NCBI GenBank assembly: GCA_013368445.1
Contig: JAACJO010000006.1
Coordinates: 1,426,001 to 1,490,000, forward strand
Source: Leucocoprinus leucothites
Taxonomy: Eukaryota > Basidiomycota > Agaricomycetes > Agaricales > Agaricaceae
Direction of reading: 5' to 3'
DNA length: 64,000 nt
A model generated the notes under the pieces. It ran no database searches, was not told the DNA's origin, and saw nothing but the letters and a program-made list of their open reading frames with translations. Position 1 is the stretch's first letter; each line of letters opens with the position of its first letter. A program made the position numbers and the translations under genes. Below are positions 22,151 to 33,587 of this stretch, in pieces.

Positions 22151-25100
22151 TTATGAGCTGAGACGCACCTTGAGTAATAATAGTCGACAATCGTCCATCA
22201 TCACATCTGTAACCTCAAATGTCTCCTCTGACACTACTTCGGTATACGGAAGCCAGCTGACAATATCCTCCTTGAAGACGCCCTTCACTGGTGTGATTGA
22301 TGGTTCGCGGACCACGCGCCGTTTCCCCCATGCCTTATATACTGCTTCGTGACCTTCCATAACCGTACTAGCAATAGTGTTTGTACAAAAGTTTGGCGGG
22401 CGGTTAGCGGCGATGTTCAGATGGATTGGGTAAGGGTAGGAGTAAAAATGCAAGGCCTCGGAAGGATCTGGCGGAGGGAGAACTCGCTGCGTGCCTTTGC
22501 CTTTGTTTATATTTAAGCTTGTCGTTGAGTCAGTATGGATTCCGTTGATATGTGCTGAAGTTTGGATTTCAGCCTGAGCTTCTTCTGCTTCCGCGAGTTT
22601 GAGTGAATACGGGTTGAAATCTCTGACCCTCAAAAACCGTCGTGGATGTTGTCGGGTTGGAGGCACAGGAGGTCCTGAGTTTATTCCGATGCTCTGGGCG
22701 GCTAGAGACCCACTCCCCCCTCCAATCGATGTATCGCTACTGTTGCTCGGAAAGGAGATGCCGGAATCTGTTCGAAGTATATCTTCCCGCTCGTCTTCTT
22801 CAAGCATATCAAATTCAGCTTCCCAGAGGTTTGGCGGCTCCAAAAAAGCCTTGGACTCAGGAAGTAGCCTGTCATCGCTGAAATTATCTAGATTGGCGCT
22901 CGTGGTCACTTTCCGTTTCCCCTTGGCAAGACTTTGCTCGCCATTCGTGTCGTCTCCGCCACCAAGATCTTCTTCAGGTCCCATCGCGCCTTCTTTTCCC
23001 TCCTCCGCTCCCTGTGCTCTCTCCTTTTCCTTCCCTTTCTTTTTCCTGTTCTTCCGCGTTCCACCATCTATGGCAGTCTGCAAAATTAGATCCACCTCCC
23101 TTTCCTTCTGCAACTGCCTTGCTGTCCTAGGTGTTCTCCTCTTGGCCTCTTCATTCTTGGCCTTTTCCAGCTTCTTCCTGCCGGATAACGACCCAGCGCT
23201 ACTCGCGACCTCTGGCTCGAGACTTTCATCCTCAATCTCCAATCCCTCCTGTTCCTCCCGGACTCTCTTCGACTCAGCCCTCAGTTCCCTCATCCTAGCC
23301 AACAAGCGCTGTCGTTTCCTCTCTTGATCACGTTCACGGGCACTGACACTCTCAACAGTACGCAGGCCATAAATGGCGTGTTGCCAATCGGTACTGAGGC
23401 ATTCTTCGAACCAACGGGTACTAGATGGGCCCCAGATCTCCCAAGGTATGGGCTGATTGGTGCTGCGGTTCTTGGCGTGATAGTGAGGGGAGGTGGACTG
23501 GTGATGATTCGGGCGTTTGTAACTTTGGCTTGGAGTGTTCGGGGTTGATAGGATTGGAGAGGTCCATGTCGACATCGTCGGTGATTGGGGTAATGATGGA
23601 GAAGGGATGGGGATTGAAGAACGATCGCTGATCTGGTACTGGGAATATACACCACTATTGGACGGGGGAACGGATGCAGACCTAGCTTTGCTTGGCGAAG
23701 CAGAATTCAGCGCTGATGCAGATGACTTAATAGGCATAGACATTCCTGCCGCTGATGAGGCAAAAGCGGCAGGCATCGGCACTCCAGATGCATGAGATTG
23801 TGATGAAGTCATATTCCCGTTCAAGGACTGGTGCCTGTGAGCATATCTGCTATTACTGGATGAGGACACTGTCGTTCTCCGGTCGGCACCCGAATCCGAC
23901 GCTTTGGAAGAAGCGGGAGGTGAATGTAGCGAAGTCATAGTGGTATACCCGTCCCAAGAGGACGAAACTGGTGAATCGAAAGCGGAACTGCTACTGCCTG
24001 AACTAGCAGCTGAAATCACACTGGTTGTCCTCGTGCTAGTGGTACCCATATTTCTCCCCGAGGGACCAGCATGTGCCCTCCCCGAGCCCGAAGGAGAAGA
24101 CATCAGAGGCGAAGAAAACGTTGGGAAAGGTGGATATGTAGGGCCAGCGGAGGAAGACGTTGAGGTCTTGGGCGGAGATATGATACTCCTCGAGGGCGAT
24201 GACATCGACTTTGTTGTACCACTGGTGCTGCTATCACTGTCACCAAGAGAAACCTCTACAGCCAGCGAAGAACTCGAGCCTCCGTTCCTCTTTTTCTTCT
24301 TCGCATTAACACTCGCGTGGGTATAAAGTGCCGCCTTCACATCTCCCAGCTCCTTTTCTTCTTGTCTTCGTTTCAGGGAGTTGAGACTGGACTCTAGCGA
24401 CGCGGCACTTGACAGTCCTGTGAGGCTAGAGCCCATACTAGATCCCGAAATGGAACCATGCCTGGATATGGGAGGGGAAGACGGGTTCGAGGCGGCAGGA
24501 AAACTTGCACTAAATGAGGGAGAACCTCTCCATAGTGGTCCAAGTCCACTAGCCAATACCGCAAATGGCGATGATTTGACACCAGCGCCCATTACCGGGG
24601 AAACATTTTGGGTGGGACCAAGCTCGTGAAACCAATCACCGGGCGGGTTGAGGAGTGTTTTGAGGTTGAGAAAGAACACAAAAGAATGGACTTGTTGATT
24701 GTCTTCGTCTAAGTCATCGTCAATGAATATATTATCGTTGTTTCCATTGTTGGTGGCATCCAGGTTAGCGCCTGTCATAGACGAAGAAGGCACAGTATTG
24801 CTCGCAGAGGAAGAAGATGCGGTGGCTGTGGTGGGCTGTGTATTTGGGGTGTGCATGGAAGTGGAAGCTGCTGGAGTGTTGTCGTTGATATCATTCGAAG
24901 TGGCAGTAGTCGTATGATTATTTGGATTGAAGATGTAAATGCAACAAGCATGAATCCTTTCATCCGGGAGCGGATAAAACAATGGCTGATTGGCACCTTG
25001 ACCCTCGGATGCATCCGCACCATTCCCAGCACTTCTTCCAGAAATCCCACTAGTGTTACGCTCAGCCTCAGCAAAAGGAGATGGGCTGTCATAATAGGAA

Positions 25101-26544
25101 GACGAAGAGGGGAAAGGGTTCGTTGCGTCTCCGTGGGAAGGCACGTATCCGGGAGCAGGGTTACAGCTCATTGAGATGTACCAATACATATACCCAGGTG
25201 AGAGCTCAGGAAAATCGTAGCTGTATTTTTTTGTTGGCGTGCACCCCTTCTTAGCTGATAACGCCGGACCAGGTCCTAGTGATATGTGCGGAGGGAGCGA
25301 GCTGGGTAGTGGGTACGAAAATAGTGTACCAGTAGCTGGCAATGCTGAAGCAGAAGGTGGGCGAGGAGATGTAAGCGGATCCGGAAAAGTGTATACCTCG
25401 AATCGTCCAACCGGGAGTACGATGAGGAAAGCAGACCGAGAAAGGAAGGTGAAATCGTCTATCGCATGTTTACTTGACATTGAACACTATAAGCACAAGG
25501 GGGAACATGTCAGTGGAAACTGCCCTTTCGTAAATTGACAATGAAAAGCATTGCGCACAGGAAATTCGGGGTCATTCTCCCAATTCCAAATCTCCAGATG
25601 GGCACCGACGGGATCGGGTGCCTCTTTGATTAATAACCCAACAAGATCGCCAGACACCAGCACCCGGACTGCAGCAAAAAATTCAGGAGGGGGAGGGATC
25701 GTTGGATGCTTTTCCAGACACGACAGAACTGGAAGAGGTGCTTTGGGGTGCGGCTCGTTGGTGGATATTGTGCGCAGGTGAAGGTTATACAGATACTTAG
25801 AGCTAAGCACATAGCACACAATAAAACGGATCAGTTGGGAGACAGGGAGAAGGGATTGAAATTTGACGTACTCTGGAGCTGCGAGTGCGACGAGGACCAA
25901 TAAATCCTGAGATGGATCCATAGTAAAATCGATAATAGCCACGTCTCCCATTGCATGAGTCCATGTCCTCAACTTCTCTGTACCCTCGTTCTCGTCACTT
26001 TTTCCATTCGAGGCCGTAACACTAGGCTTCGGGGCCCGGCCTTCTCCGTCTTGACGATTGGTAATTCCATCTCCAGAGAAACCTGGTAGCTCCAGGAAAG
26101 AAATGGATCCTGTGACACGATTCTCGTCTTCCCTCCCGTTCCCATAAATCCCCCCTACGAACTCATAAACAGATCCAGTCTGTGGTAGTTTGAGTCGTCG
26201 TCTCCCTCTCCATTCAAGCTCTCGCCACGCTTTCTCTCTCTCTTTCAAGACCCTGAGGCGAGTCGCGTAGGGGGGATGAGGAGTAGTATCCGGGATGATG
26301 GAAACCAGCTTATGTTTGGCCAATGATATCGTGTACTGAAGCTTTGAAGACGTGGATATTAGGCGATATAGTTGTTTAGATAACTGTTGAACAGCAGGTG
26401 GAGAGATTCAGCTAAACTGGCACCTGATAATTGAGTTTCGAAAGAGGAATAACGCACGGCTGAGCAATCCAGAAGGTCGTAAGCGTCTAGGTAGGATAGT
26501 ATTGACGCAAGCAATTCTTCTGGGAGTGAGAGCAAATTCCGCAT
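22151..26544 (-). CDS. F-box protein with beta-propeller-like region and very large disordered insertions
   Basis: Four exons (26544-26458, 26383-25872, 25802-25559, 25486-22151) join in consistent phases to 1392 residues. The N-terminus is an F-box (SLPEELLASILSYLDAYDLL, with LDCSALSKQLYRLI after the first splice), which would dock to Skp1 in an SCF ubiquitin ligase. The remainder has the scattered conserved blocks of a basidiomycete F-box family: VSGDLVGLLIKE, GAHLEIWNWEN, RIHACCIYIFN (about residue 456), IPWEIWGP (about 961), RRFLRVRDFNPYS (about 1229) and the final TDVMMDDCRLLLLK. Two low-complexity stretches split these blocks: a Ser-rich one of about 380 residues (570-955) and a charged, Lys/Glu-rich one of about 230 (990-1220). 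Exon 4 alone is 3336 nt without an intron. The substrate is unknown. Divergent from the gene at 27301. Confidence 0.88.
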
Positions 26545-27300
26545 GTTGTCCTGCTTAGTCTTTGTGGTCGAGGAAGGAGACGTATTGATAGTTTTTGTAA
26601 TAATTATTCGCCGTTCGGAGTTAAGTATATCCCACGTGCCACTACATAGTAACTACCACCAAGGAGTCACCCCGACAGTTTCATCGATTCTTCAGCTTCA
26701 ATCTTCAATCTTTAACCTTTGGGTCCCATAGAGAAAACTCACCTCTATCTGCTGTACGGACGACGACTGCATCAGGAACCAGAAGCTTTTTGAAAAGGAT
26801 TCGGCCTAGGATTCGTGAATTCATACGAAGGCCACAGTAACATAAATACATTAACGCTGAACGCTAGGATCTCGTATGTCTGTTCTCGCTTCAGAGATTT
26901 TGGACATACAGAGAGTTATTTTCCGTCCAGTGGTTCCATCTCATTCCATCTCATCACCAGCGTCAGTCTTTTCGGCTCTCAAACTAATCCCTGGTCGTTT
27001 CCCAAATGGTCTCCTGGTTCTCTCTTATCTCCACCTCCTCGCCCACATTGGCCTCTTTACTGGCATCGACCGGGAATTTGCCCTTCTGCTTAGTCGTAGG
27101 CGTGTCTATGAGTGTTCTCATCGGTCTTCTCAAGCTTCCCGAAGCACCAAATCTGAGGAAATAACCGCCCATTGACAACTGACATGGAAGAAGCTCTTCG
27201 TGTTAGCAGCTCCTATATAACGTCTCCCGTACCCATCTTTTACCATTCTTCACCCTCTGACCATCCCGCTCCCTGCACCCCACCACACCAATACTCAGTC
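26545..27300. promoter_or_regulatory. Divergent promoter region of the F-box and ADC-like genes
   Basis: 756 bp between opposite start codons. A TATA box (TATATAA, 27214-27220) lies about 80 bp before the plus-strand ATG. No protein-coding content was recognised. Confidence 0.5.
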
Positions 27301-28461
27301 ATGTCCGGAGTCAAAGAAGCACCAGCGTAAGTCTATTTCCTTGCCTACCGCTGCACCACCGACTCGCCGGTGCGCTGTCTTAGCCTTCGTGTGCGCATGG
27401 CCACGACACTGACATTGTCCCTAGGCCCTGGAAATTGAAAGGCACAAGCTGGATATTTGTACTCCCAGGATTATCCAAAGACGCAAGCTTCCCTGCGGGA
27501 TTCGCAGCTCCCCATGAAGCTGAGGCACTCGCCGAAGGTGGCGAATTCGTCGGTGGATTTGGGTCGGTTCAGGTGAGCAGACGGAGTTGGTGATTTCCCA
27601 GCTGTACTCAGTGTTGTTGTTGGTTGTAGCTTGTGTCATATACTGAGAGTCCAGTTGGTAAGTAGGTTGCCTGTGGGATTCAACCCTTGAAGTTAACCAA
27701 CTCGGCTGGTGCATGTATATAGGTCCTTGTACGCCATGCATAACCACTTCGTCGATTAACCCCGCGTTAACGGGGTGAGCGACCGCTAACAGACGATGAA
27801 TTGGTTTATACTCCCGGGCGCTGGAAATACATGAACAATGATCCTGCGCTTCGTGTCACGAGGATATATGTGTCTGTAAAGGAGTCGACAGAGAACGGTA
27901 TGTCTACACAAAATCTCTCTCTGTAGTTTGTAGGGCGATTAACCTCGGTGTGTACTATTAGGCCGTCGCAACTGGAGTTTGCCCAGTCAGTCCCTCAATC
28001 CTTCATAATGGAATATTCGCTCTCTAACTAATCCTCTAATAGAACAAGTGGCCAACTTTTCCTATCGACCGGGTCCGTACGATACAACCCTCTTCAGCGT
28101 CTCTCTCCCCTCCTCCCCAGACAAACCCTTCTTCAGCGCCTCAATCAAACCCATCCCCCTCCTCTCCTCCGTTTCCATACTGATTTCAACCACAATCCTC
28201 GGAAAGTGGTTTAGCTTTATGCAACCACCTTTACCACAAGGATCTCCCGAAAATCCTGAGGAAGTAGGAACGGAAAGGTGGGCAGCGTTTACGCCGACTA
28301 TGAGGGGAAAGAATAGGCTTGTTGGGGTTGTACCAGGGTTTGAAGACGGGACTATTGGTGATGGAATTAGTTTTCCGAAGGTTAAGCCGCGGAGTGTGGG
28401 CGCTGTGGCGGCAGATTTGGATATAGATGTTGGCGTGCCGGTCTTATTTGATAATGTCTGA
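27301..28461 (+). CDS. Acetoacetate-decarboxylase-like protein (ADC fold), seven exons including a 6-nt microexon
   Basis: Exons: 27301-27326, 27425-27572, 27630-27657, 27723-27728, 27793-27897, 27962-27985 and 28043-28461. All phases agree and give 251 residues, the usual size for the ADC family. Recognisable blocks are GTSWIFVLPG, SPVGPYDELVYTPGRW, RVTRIYVSV and NGRRNWSLPKQVANF. Lys113 in SLPKQ lines up with the Schiff-base lysine of acetoacetate decarboxylase. The usual glutamate in the preceding GRE motif is an arginine here (GRRNW), so decarboxylase activity is doubtful. The family also contains enzymes acting on other keto acids. The sixth exon is only 24 nt. Cellular role is unknown. 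Confidence 0.83.
27723..27728 (+). other. 6-nt microexon
   Basis: GTCCTT is flanked by TATAG and GTACGC. With it, the protein reads SPVGPYDEL; without it, SPVDDEL, still in frame. The longer reading restores the GPYDEL block expected for the family. Confidence 0.8.
27759..27776 (+). repeat. Perfect short inverted repeat inside the intron after the microexon
   Basis: ACCCCG and CGGGGT are separated by six bases (CGTTAA). This could form a small stable hairpin in the pre-mRNA 31 nt downstream of the microexon. Confidence 0.6.
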
Positions 28462-30634
28462 AATTTGACTCGACGAATTGAAGCCATTCCTCTTTTTGCG
28501 CGTCCTATCGCGTTGTTCGAAGCTGTCTAGACATTTGTAATATTATACTGGCTCGCCTGAAACAGAGACCACCAGATGGTCGTATGGGCTGGCGTGAGAC
28601 TAACGGCGTTACTTCCAATATGTAATGTTTAATCGGATGACAAGAATCATCCATTAGATCGGGCCCCCCAGTACTGCGTTGGAGCGATCCCTCTCACAAA
28701 GCTAATTGTCAGATTGTCGGAAAATCAATGCTCAAGCCCGAGAATCCACAGATCTTGGAGTGTGCGGCAAACCAGGAGATGCCGTTCACATGGTGTCGGC
28801 AGGAATCTCTGCACTACAATACATAGATCTTTCCTGTTCTACTGTCACTGTGGAAAGCACGCTGGAGTAGTCCTGATTTAGCATAGTTGCAACACATGGG
28901 ATGAGGAATCGGGATGAGCCACGCCCTGTGACCCTATCTGTCCCTCCACCGTCCCACAGGGTATCGAAAAAAATATTGCTAAATGTAGCACTATATTCTC
29001 GACGAAGTTGTGGAGAACTAAAAGGCTCGTTGCCATGCCAGTGCGATGGTATATGGGAATATGAAAGAAACGGATATGTTAGCCTTTTCTGTCTTTGACG
29101 AACCAAGGGCACAGATATTCGGCCGCAGGAGTATAAATCTAGAACGCCAAGACCAGAAAAAAATAACTCTGTGAAGAGTGGAGTTGCATCCCTGAGCTAA
29201 ACAAGGATCCTCAAAGACCAACCAACAAACGATCGACGATCATTAGACTGCAGAGGGATAAATAACAAGCCATTGCATCCGCGTACCGATCGAATAATAA
29301 GTAGCAGGGGTATAGTGCCAGGGGTTTAGCCAAGAATTGGGATGTCATGAAAAGAATCTGTCACGACTGCAGCATTTCTCGTAAGTGAAGACCGTAGGAC
29401 AACGTAAAAAAATGGCAAAGAGGTAAACTTGGCTCACTTGACACTTAGGTCCCGCGGTCTTAGCAGTTACAAGAGTAGGTGGAACGCCTTTAATAAAATT
29501 GTGGTCGCCGGGACTCTATGCCAAGATCAGGTGCACTGACGCCACGCTGGGACACACAGCTGCTAAGCTCTATGGGGAGATCCGCTAACTTGGCGATAAT
29601 TCTATGGGAGCGATGCTGGACTTGAGTTGACGATTGCAAGAAACCTTGTATTTACCCAGCGATAGCACCTAGCCGTAATTATACAAAGGTAAGTCGTCAA
29701 GCAGACCACAACTTAGCTTCTTTGAGCAAGGGGATTTTTTCTCTCACAAATTATGCCTCAATTGTGTTTATGCATGATACATAGGACTTTTCTGAAGACG
29801 AGTAAGGTCGTAGGTTAAATAGGGCCGAGTTCACGTTGAACCTCGTCTTCCTGGAGTAGCTTTTCGACTAGCCTGGGGATCGTCCCTCGACGAGTTGTAT
29901 AACCATTGCGAGTACATTATGTTGGTCCACACAAGTACGAGAACGACAGTTAGCTGGGATTTTAGTCAATGCGTCAGGAAAAGTTGGAGTACCTAGCACC
30001 CCCAACATCGTGATTATTGGACCACTAAGTGACGAGCAGAAGGGAGAAGGAGAGGATAAGAGAAGAATCCTGATTTTTCGCGGCTTCCAAGGCAATCTCG
30101 GCCCAAAGGTATGTCAGAGGGTATGGTTCCCGCAGCTAAGGCAGACATTAGTGTAAGCACGAGTCGGAAGCCACCGTTACACAAATATGTTCGTAGTACA
30201 AGACGAAGAGAAGCCTAGGGCATGTTACAACTGGGCATGCTAACGACCCGATAAGACCCGAGATGCCAAAAGTCAGTTTGCCAGGAGATCCTAATATGCG
30301 CCGCAGGTGGTTTTTTATTCTTGGGTAGAGTTTTTGGGCATTGGCCGAAGTTCTGAATCCGTTTGAGTTCAACGCAGGTCGTTGCACCGCTGCCAGTCGT
30401 CGGAATCGTGCCACGAGATAGGTATCCGTGAAGGTAGGGGCTCTATGGGGCCAGGTCACCAGTGAAGGAGGAAAGAAGAGAGCAATCAATTGTGATTTTC
30501 TGACTCTAATCTAAATTATGACTGAAATCCACGTGCCGCCACGGTTGCGTCCACTTTCATCACTCCGTATAGACTTCATACCGTAACGCGGGCTAATACC
30601 TAGCCTCTCTATCTCACCTCTAGCACCTCCAGCC
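28462..30634. other. Intergenic, 2.2 kb
   Basis: Only short open frames without motifs on either strand. No RNA gene or transposon signature was recognised. Confidence 0.5.
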
Positions 30635-32372
30635 ATGTCAGATTCACCACCACCCTCATCGGAACCTTCACCATCCTCCCCAACGCCAAACGGACACACA
30701 GACCAAAATGAGGAACCACAAACTATAATCCAGAAACTCCGCGACGAACTCGAGAAAGCACGAGAAGAGAAAGAATCGCTCGCTTCGCAACACCAAACGC
30801 TCTTATCCAAAGTATCTAACATCCGCAATACGTTAGGTGCCAAACTCAAACAAGATGCTGTATGCACTCTACCTCCTGTTTATTCTTCGTACCCCTGATG
30901 TTCTTATTACCCCTCCTCCTTCCATCCACTGCTACTGCGCATTCATACATAATAACGATAAATCACTGCTCGGTATTCACTACACCGCGCGCCAGGAAGA
31001 ACTCGACCGCCAGGGACAACTCATCGACCAACTAACCTCCGAACGAGACGACCTCTCCTCCACGCTTACCCTCCTCCAAACCGAACTCGAAACTTCACAC
31101 TCTGAGCTCGAATCCACCACTTCAAAATACGATGCTCTCCGTTCCCGAATGCAAGTCTCAGCACAAGAAAGCATGCACCGTGAACGTGAACTTCGGGATT
31201 TGCAGAATCAGTTGGAACAGACGAGATTGGATAGGGATGAGTGGAAGAGGAGTTGCGAGAAGGAGAAGGCTGTTGCGGAGGAGGTGAGGGTGGAGTATGA
31301 GGAGGTAAGGAGAACCTTGGAGATGCTTAGAGGGGAAGAGGAGGGTGTGGTTGGTGAGCTGGAAAGGGAGAGGGAGAAGGCAAGGAATTTGCAGGCTGTG
31401 TTACAGGACTTTCAGGCTGGTGAGTGTTTATGAAGATATTGTTTTATTCGTGACTGAAGTTGGTTTGTCTGGACGGTGGTTGCTAGCGAAGGATCATGAA
31501 CTGCGACAGGCAGTTAAAGACTACGAATCTCAATTGACCCAAGTCACACAATCATTAGCGGAATTCAAATCTCGCGCACTGAACGCGGAAGTATGTCCTT
31601 TATATGATATACAACTTTCCTCAGCTCATTTACGATCTCATAGCTTCAACTAGAAGAGACCCAATCCACAACCTCTCGCGCCCTCCAGCTCGAAAAAGAG
31701 CTCAAAGAAAAGAATCTCCTAATAGGAAAACTACGGCACGAAGCAGTCATCATGAATGAACACTTAATAGAAGCTCTTCGTCGTCTCCGACGCTCTTCAA
31801 CAGAAACAAAATCATCGGTGGATGGTCGGTTGGTGACAAACATTTTGTTGCAGTTCCTAACGACGCCACGAGCGGATAGCAAGAGGTTTGAAATGTTAGC
31901 CTTGTTAGGTACAATCCTAAGTTGGAATGAAGAGGAGAGGGAGAAGGCAGGGTTACTGAGAGCTGGTTCCCATACCTTACTTCATCAAAAGAGTACGGGG
32001 TGGGGAGGCGGCGGAGGAAAGAGTCCGGAGCTGGAGCGGACTGACGAGACTGAGGTGGGTGATTTATGAGCTTGATGACTGGCTTAGGCTGTGACCAGGC
32101 ACTGATTGATATCATATGCGATATAGTCGTTCTCCCGTCTTTGGGTCGAGTTCTTGTTGAAGGAGGCAAATGCAGGAGATGGTGCCCAACAGCTACCCTT
32201 GACGCCATCTACAACAGCATCATCACTGCCTGGCAGCCCAACATTGGGCCCGTCGAATCTCAGAGCGCCACAGACACGACGATTGGCATCTATAGGATCG
32301 GCAGCATCAGCTGCAGTAGCAAGCGCACCGGATCTAGTGAATGGCAAGGGCAAAGAGCGGATGAGGGAGTAA
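30635..32372 (+). CDS. Golgin with C-terminal GRAB/GRIP-related domain (Rud3-like)
   Basis: Five exons (30635-30859, 30996-31419, 31487-31590, 31644-32054, 32127-32372) give 469 residues. After a Pro/Ser-rich N-terminus, residues about 25-310 form a long coiled coil (for example LIDQLTSERDDLSSTLTLLQ). At about 315-360 is the GRAB-type block VTNILLQFLTTPRADSKRFE followed by LGTILSWNEEEREKAGL. This domain binds Arf1 at the Golgi in Rud3 and GMAP-210, which tether vesicles and maintain cis-Golgi structure. The tail is Ser/Pro-rich. The first intron is 136 nt. The gene converges with the RPC31 gene, with 147 bp between stops. Rud3 rather than Imh1 is favoured because of the PRADSKRFE block. Confidence 0.88.
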
Positions 32373-32519
32373 TTGTCATTTCGGACAGACTGGATTCGCA
32401 TTTCCCCCCGTCGTATCATGTCATGGATGTCGATTTGCTTGTGAGCATCATGGACCAATAAATTAGGAGCTGCAGAAATAGTAGCTGGACAGGTGAAGTG
32501 CGAGTTTGAAATGAAGAGT

Positions 32520-33373
32520 TTAATCATAATCCATGCCTGCAGAAGAATGATCAGGATATAGACAATTATGAGGGGACGAGCTAGACTCACCTCCTCCACC
32601 CTCGTCGCCACCGCCACCGTCGCCGAGGTTATCAAAGTCGTCATTCTCGCCATTGTCAAAGTAGTTTTCAGCGTAGTCATTATCGTATTCCTCATCGACG
32701 TCATAGTCCTCGGCTTCCTCAGAAGCCTGAGAGGCACGGTCATTGTCTGATTTCTCCTACAAAAGTTATGAGTATGACAGAAAAGATAGATGTACCGACA
32801 TACCTCATCATTGTCTTCGTCGTTGAGCTCATCCAAGTTTACTGCGCGGTTAGATGATCCAGATTTGGTATCAGCTGAAAGGGGATAAGTCGTCGATCAC
32901 ATACAAACCAGTAAAAGGATATCACCTTTTCGTTTTCTACGCGGATTGAAGTAATCCTCGAAGACCTCCTTTGGAAAGAAGTCTGGGTTAAGATCACGTT
33001 TTTTGAGAGTGGTCTGTGTTCCTTGCGAAGGGCGATATTTGTCCGAATAGCGAGGAAGTTCATTGGTCCTTGTGCGTTCAACGACATAGTACGGCGACTC
33101 GCGCAAGCGCTGAACAAAGCCAAGCTGAAGCTCAACAATGCTCTGTTCGTCCTTCTCTGGATCGGTGAACACAGGCAAATGCCTAGGCTATATTCTGGTC
33201 AACAAAATACACACCACGAACCCAATACGCACTGGATAAAGCTGGGTAGGGTCTCTCGACAGGTTCTGGATATCTGCAAAAGACAGACCCATAGGCGGGA
33301 GTGCTGCAGCTCCGCCAAAGCCTCCTCTGCCTCCTCCACGGCCGCCTCGACCTCCTCCGCGTCCGCGCGACAT
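32520..33373 (-). CDS. DNA-directed RNA polymerase III subunit RPC31/RPC7
   Basis: Five exons (33373-33233, 33187-32926, 32874-32804, 32756-32591, 32536-32520) give 218 residues; the last exon is only 17 nt. The N-terminus is an Arg/Gly-rich segment (MSRGRGGGRGGRGGGRGG) followed by LPPMGLSFADI and DPTQLYPPRHLPVF. The middle has ELQLGFVQRLRESPYYV, RYSDKYRPSQ and LNPDFFPKEVFEDYFNP, which are conserved in RPC31. The C-terminal third is extremely acidic (DELNDEDNDE, EEYDNDYAENYFDN) and ends GGGMDYD. RPC31 is part of the RPC82/34/31 subcomplex used in Pol III initiation. Divergent from the ALY/Yra1 gene, with 214 bp between starts. Confidence 0.92.
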
Positions 33374-33587
33374 GTACAGGAGATAATGAGCTGAGTATTC
33401 AGGGATAAATGGAACCAAACAACGAGTCACAACAAGAGCACGCGTTTTTAAACTCCGCCGCCTTCATCCTCGTTTTGCTTTCTGCACAGCAACCATCCCC
33501 TTTCTTCCCTTCCACCATCACCACTTCCCCTTAGTGTGTTACACACCTCCTAGCCCTTTTCTTTACCCCATACATCCCAGATTCGCC
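33374..33587. promoter_or_regulatory. Short divergent promoter between RPC31 and ALY/Yra1
   Basis: 214 bp separates the opposite start codons. A pyrimidine-rich stretch precedes the ALY ATG (33588). No clear TATA box. Confidence 0.5.

Noticed and set aside
22599..23327. A 242-codon open frame on the plus strand
   Set aside because: It lies antisense to the single large exon of the F-box gene and mirrors its Ser- and Lys-rich composition; no independent motif or splice support.
23904..24326. A 140-codon plus-strand open frame rich in Glu, Leu and Val
   Set aside because: Antisense shadow of the Ser-rich part of the F-box protein.
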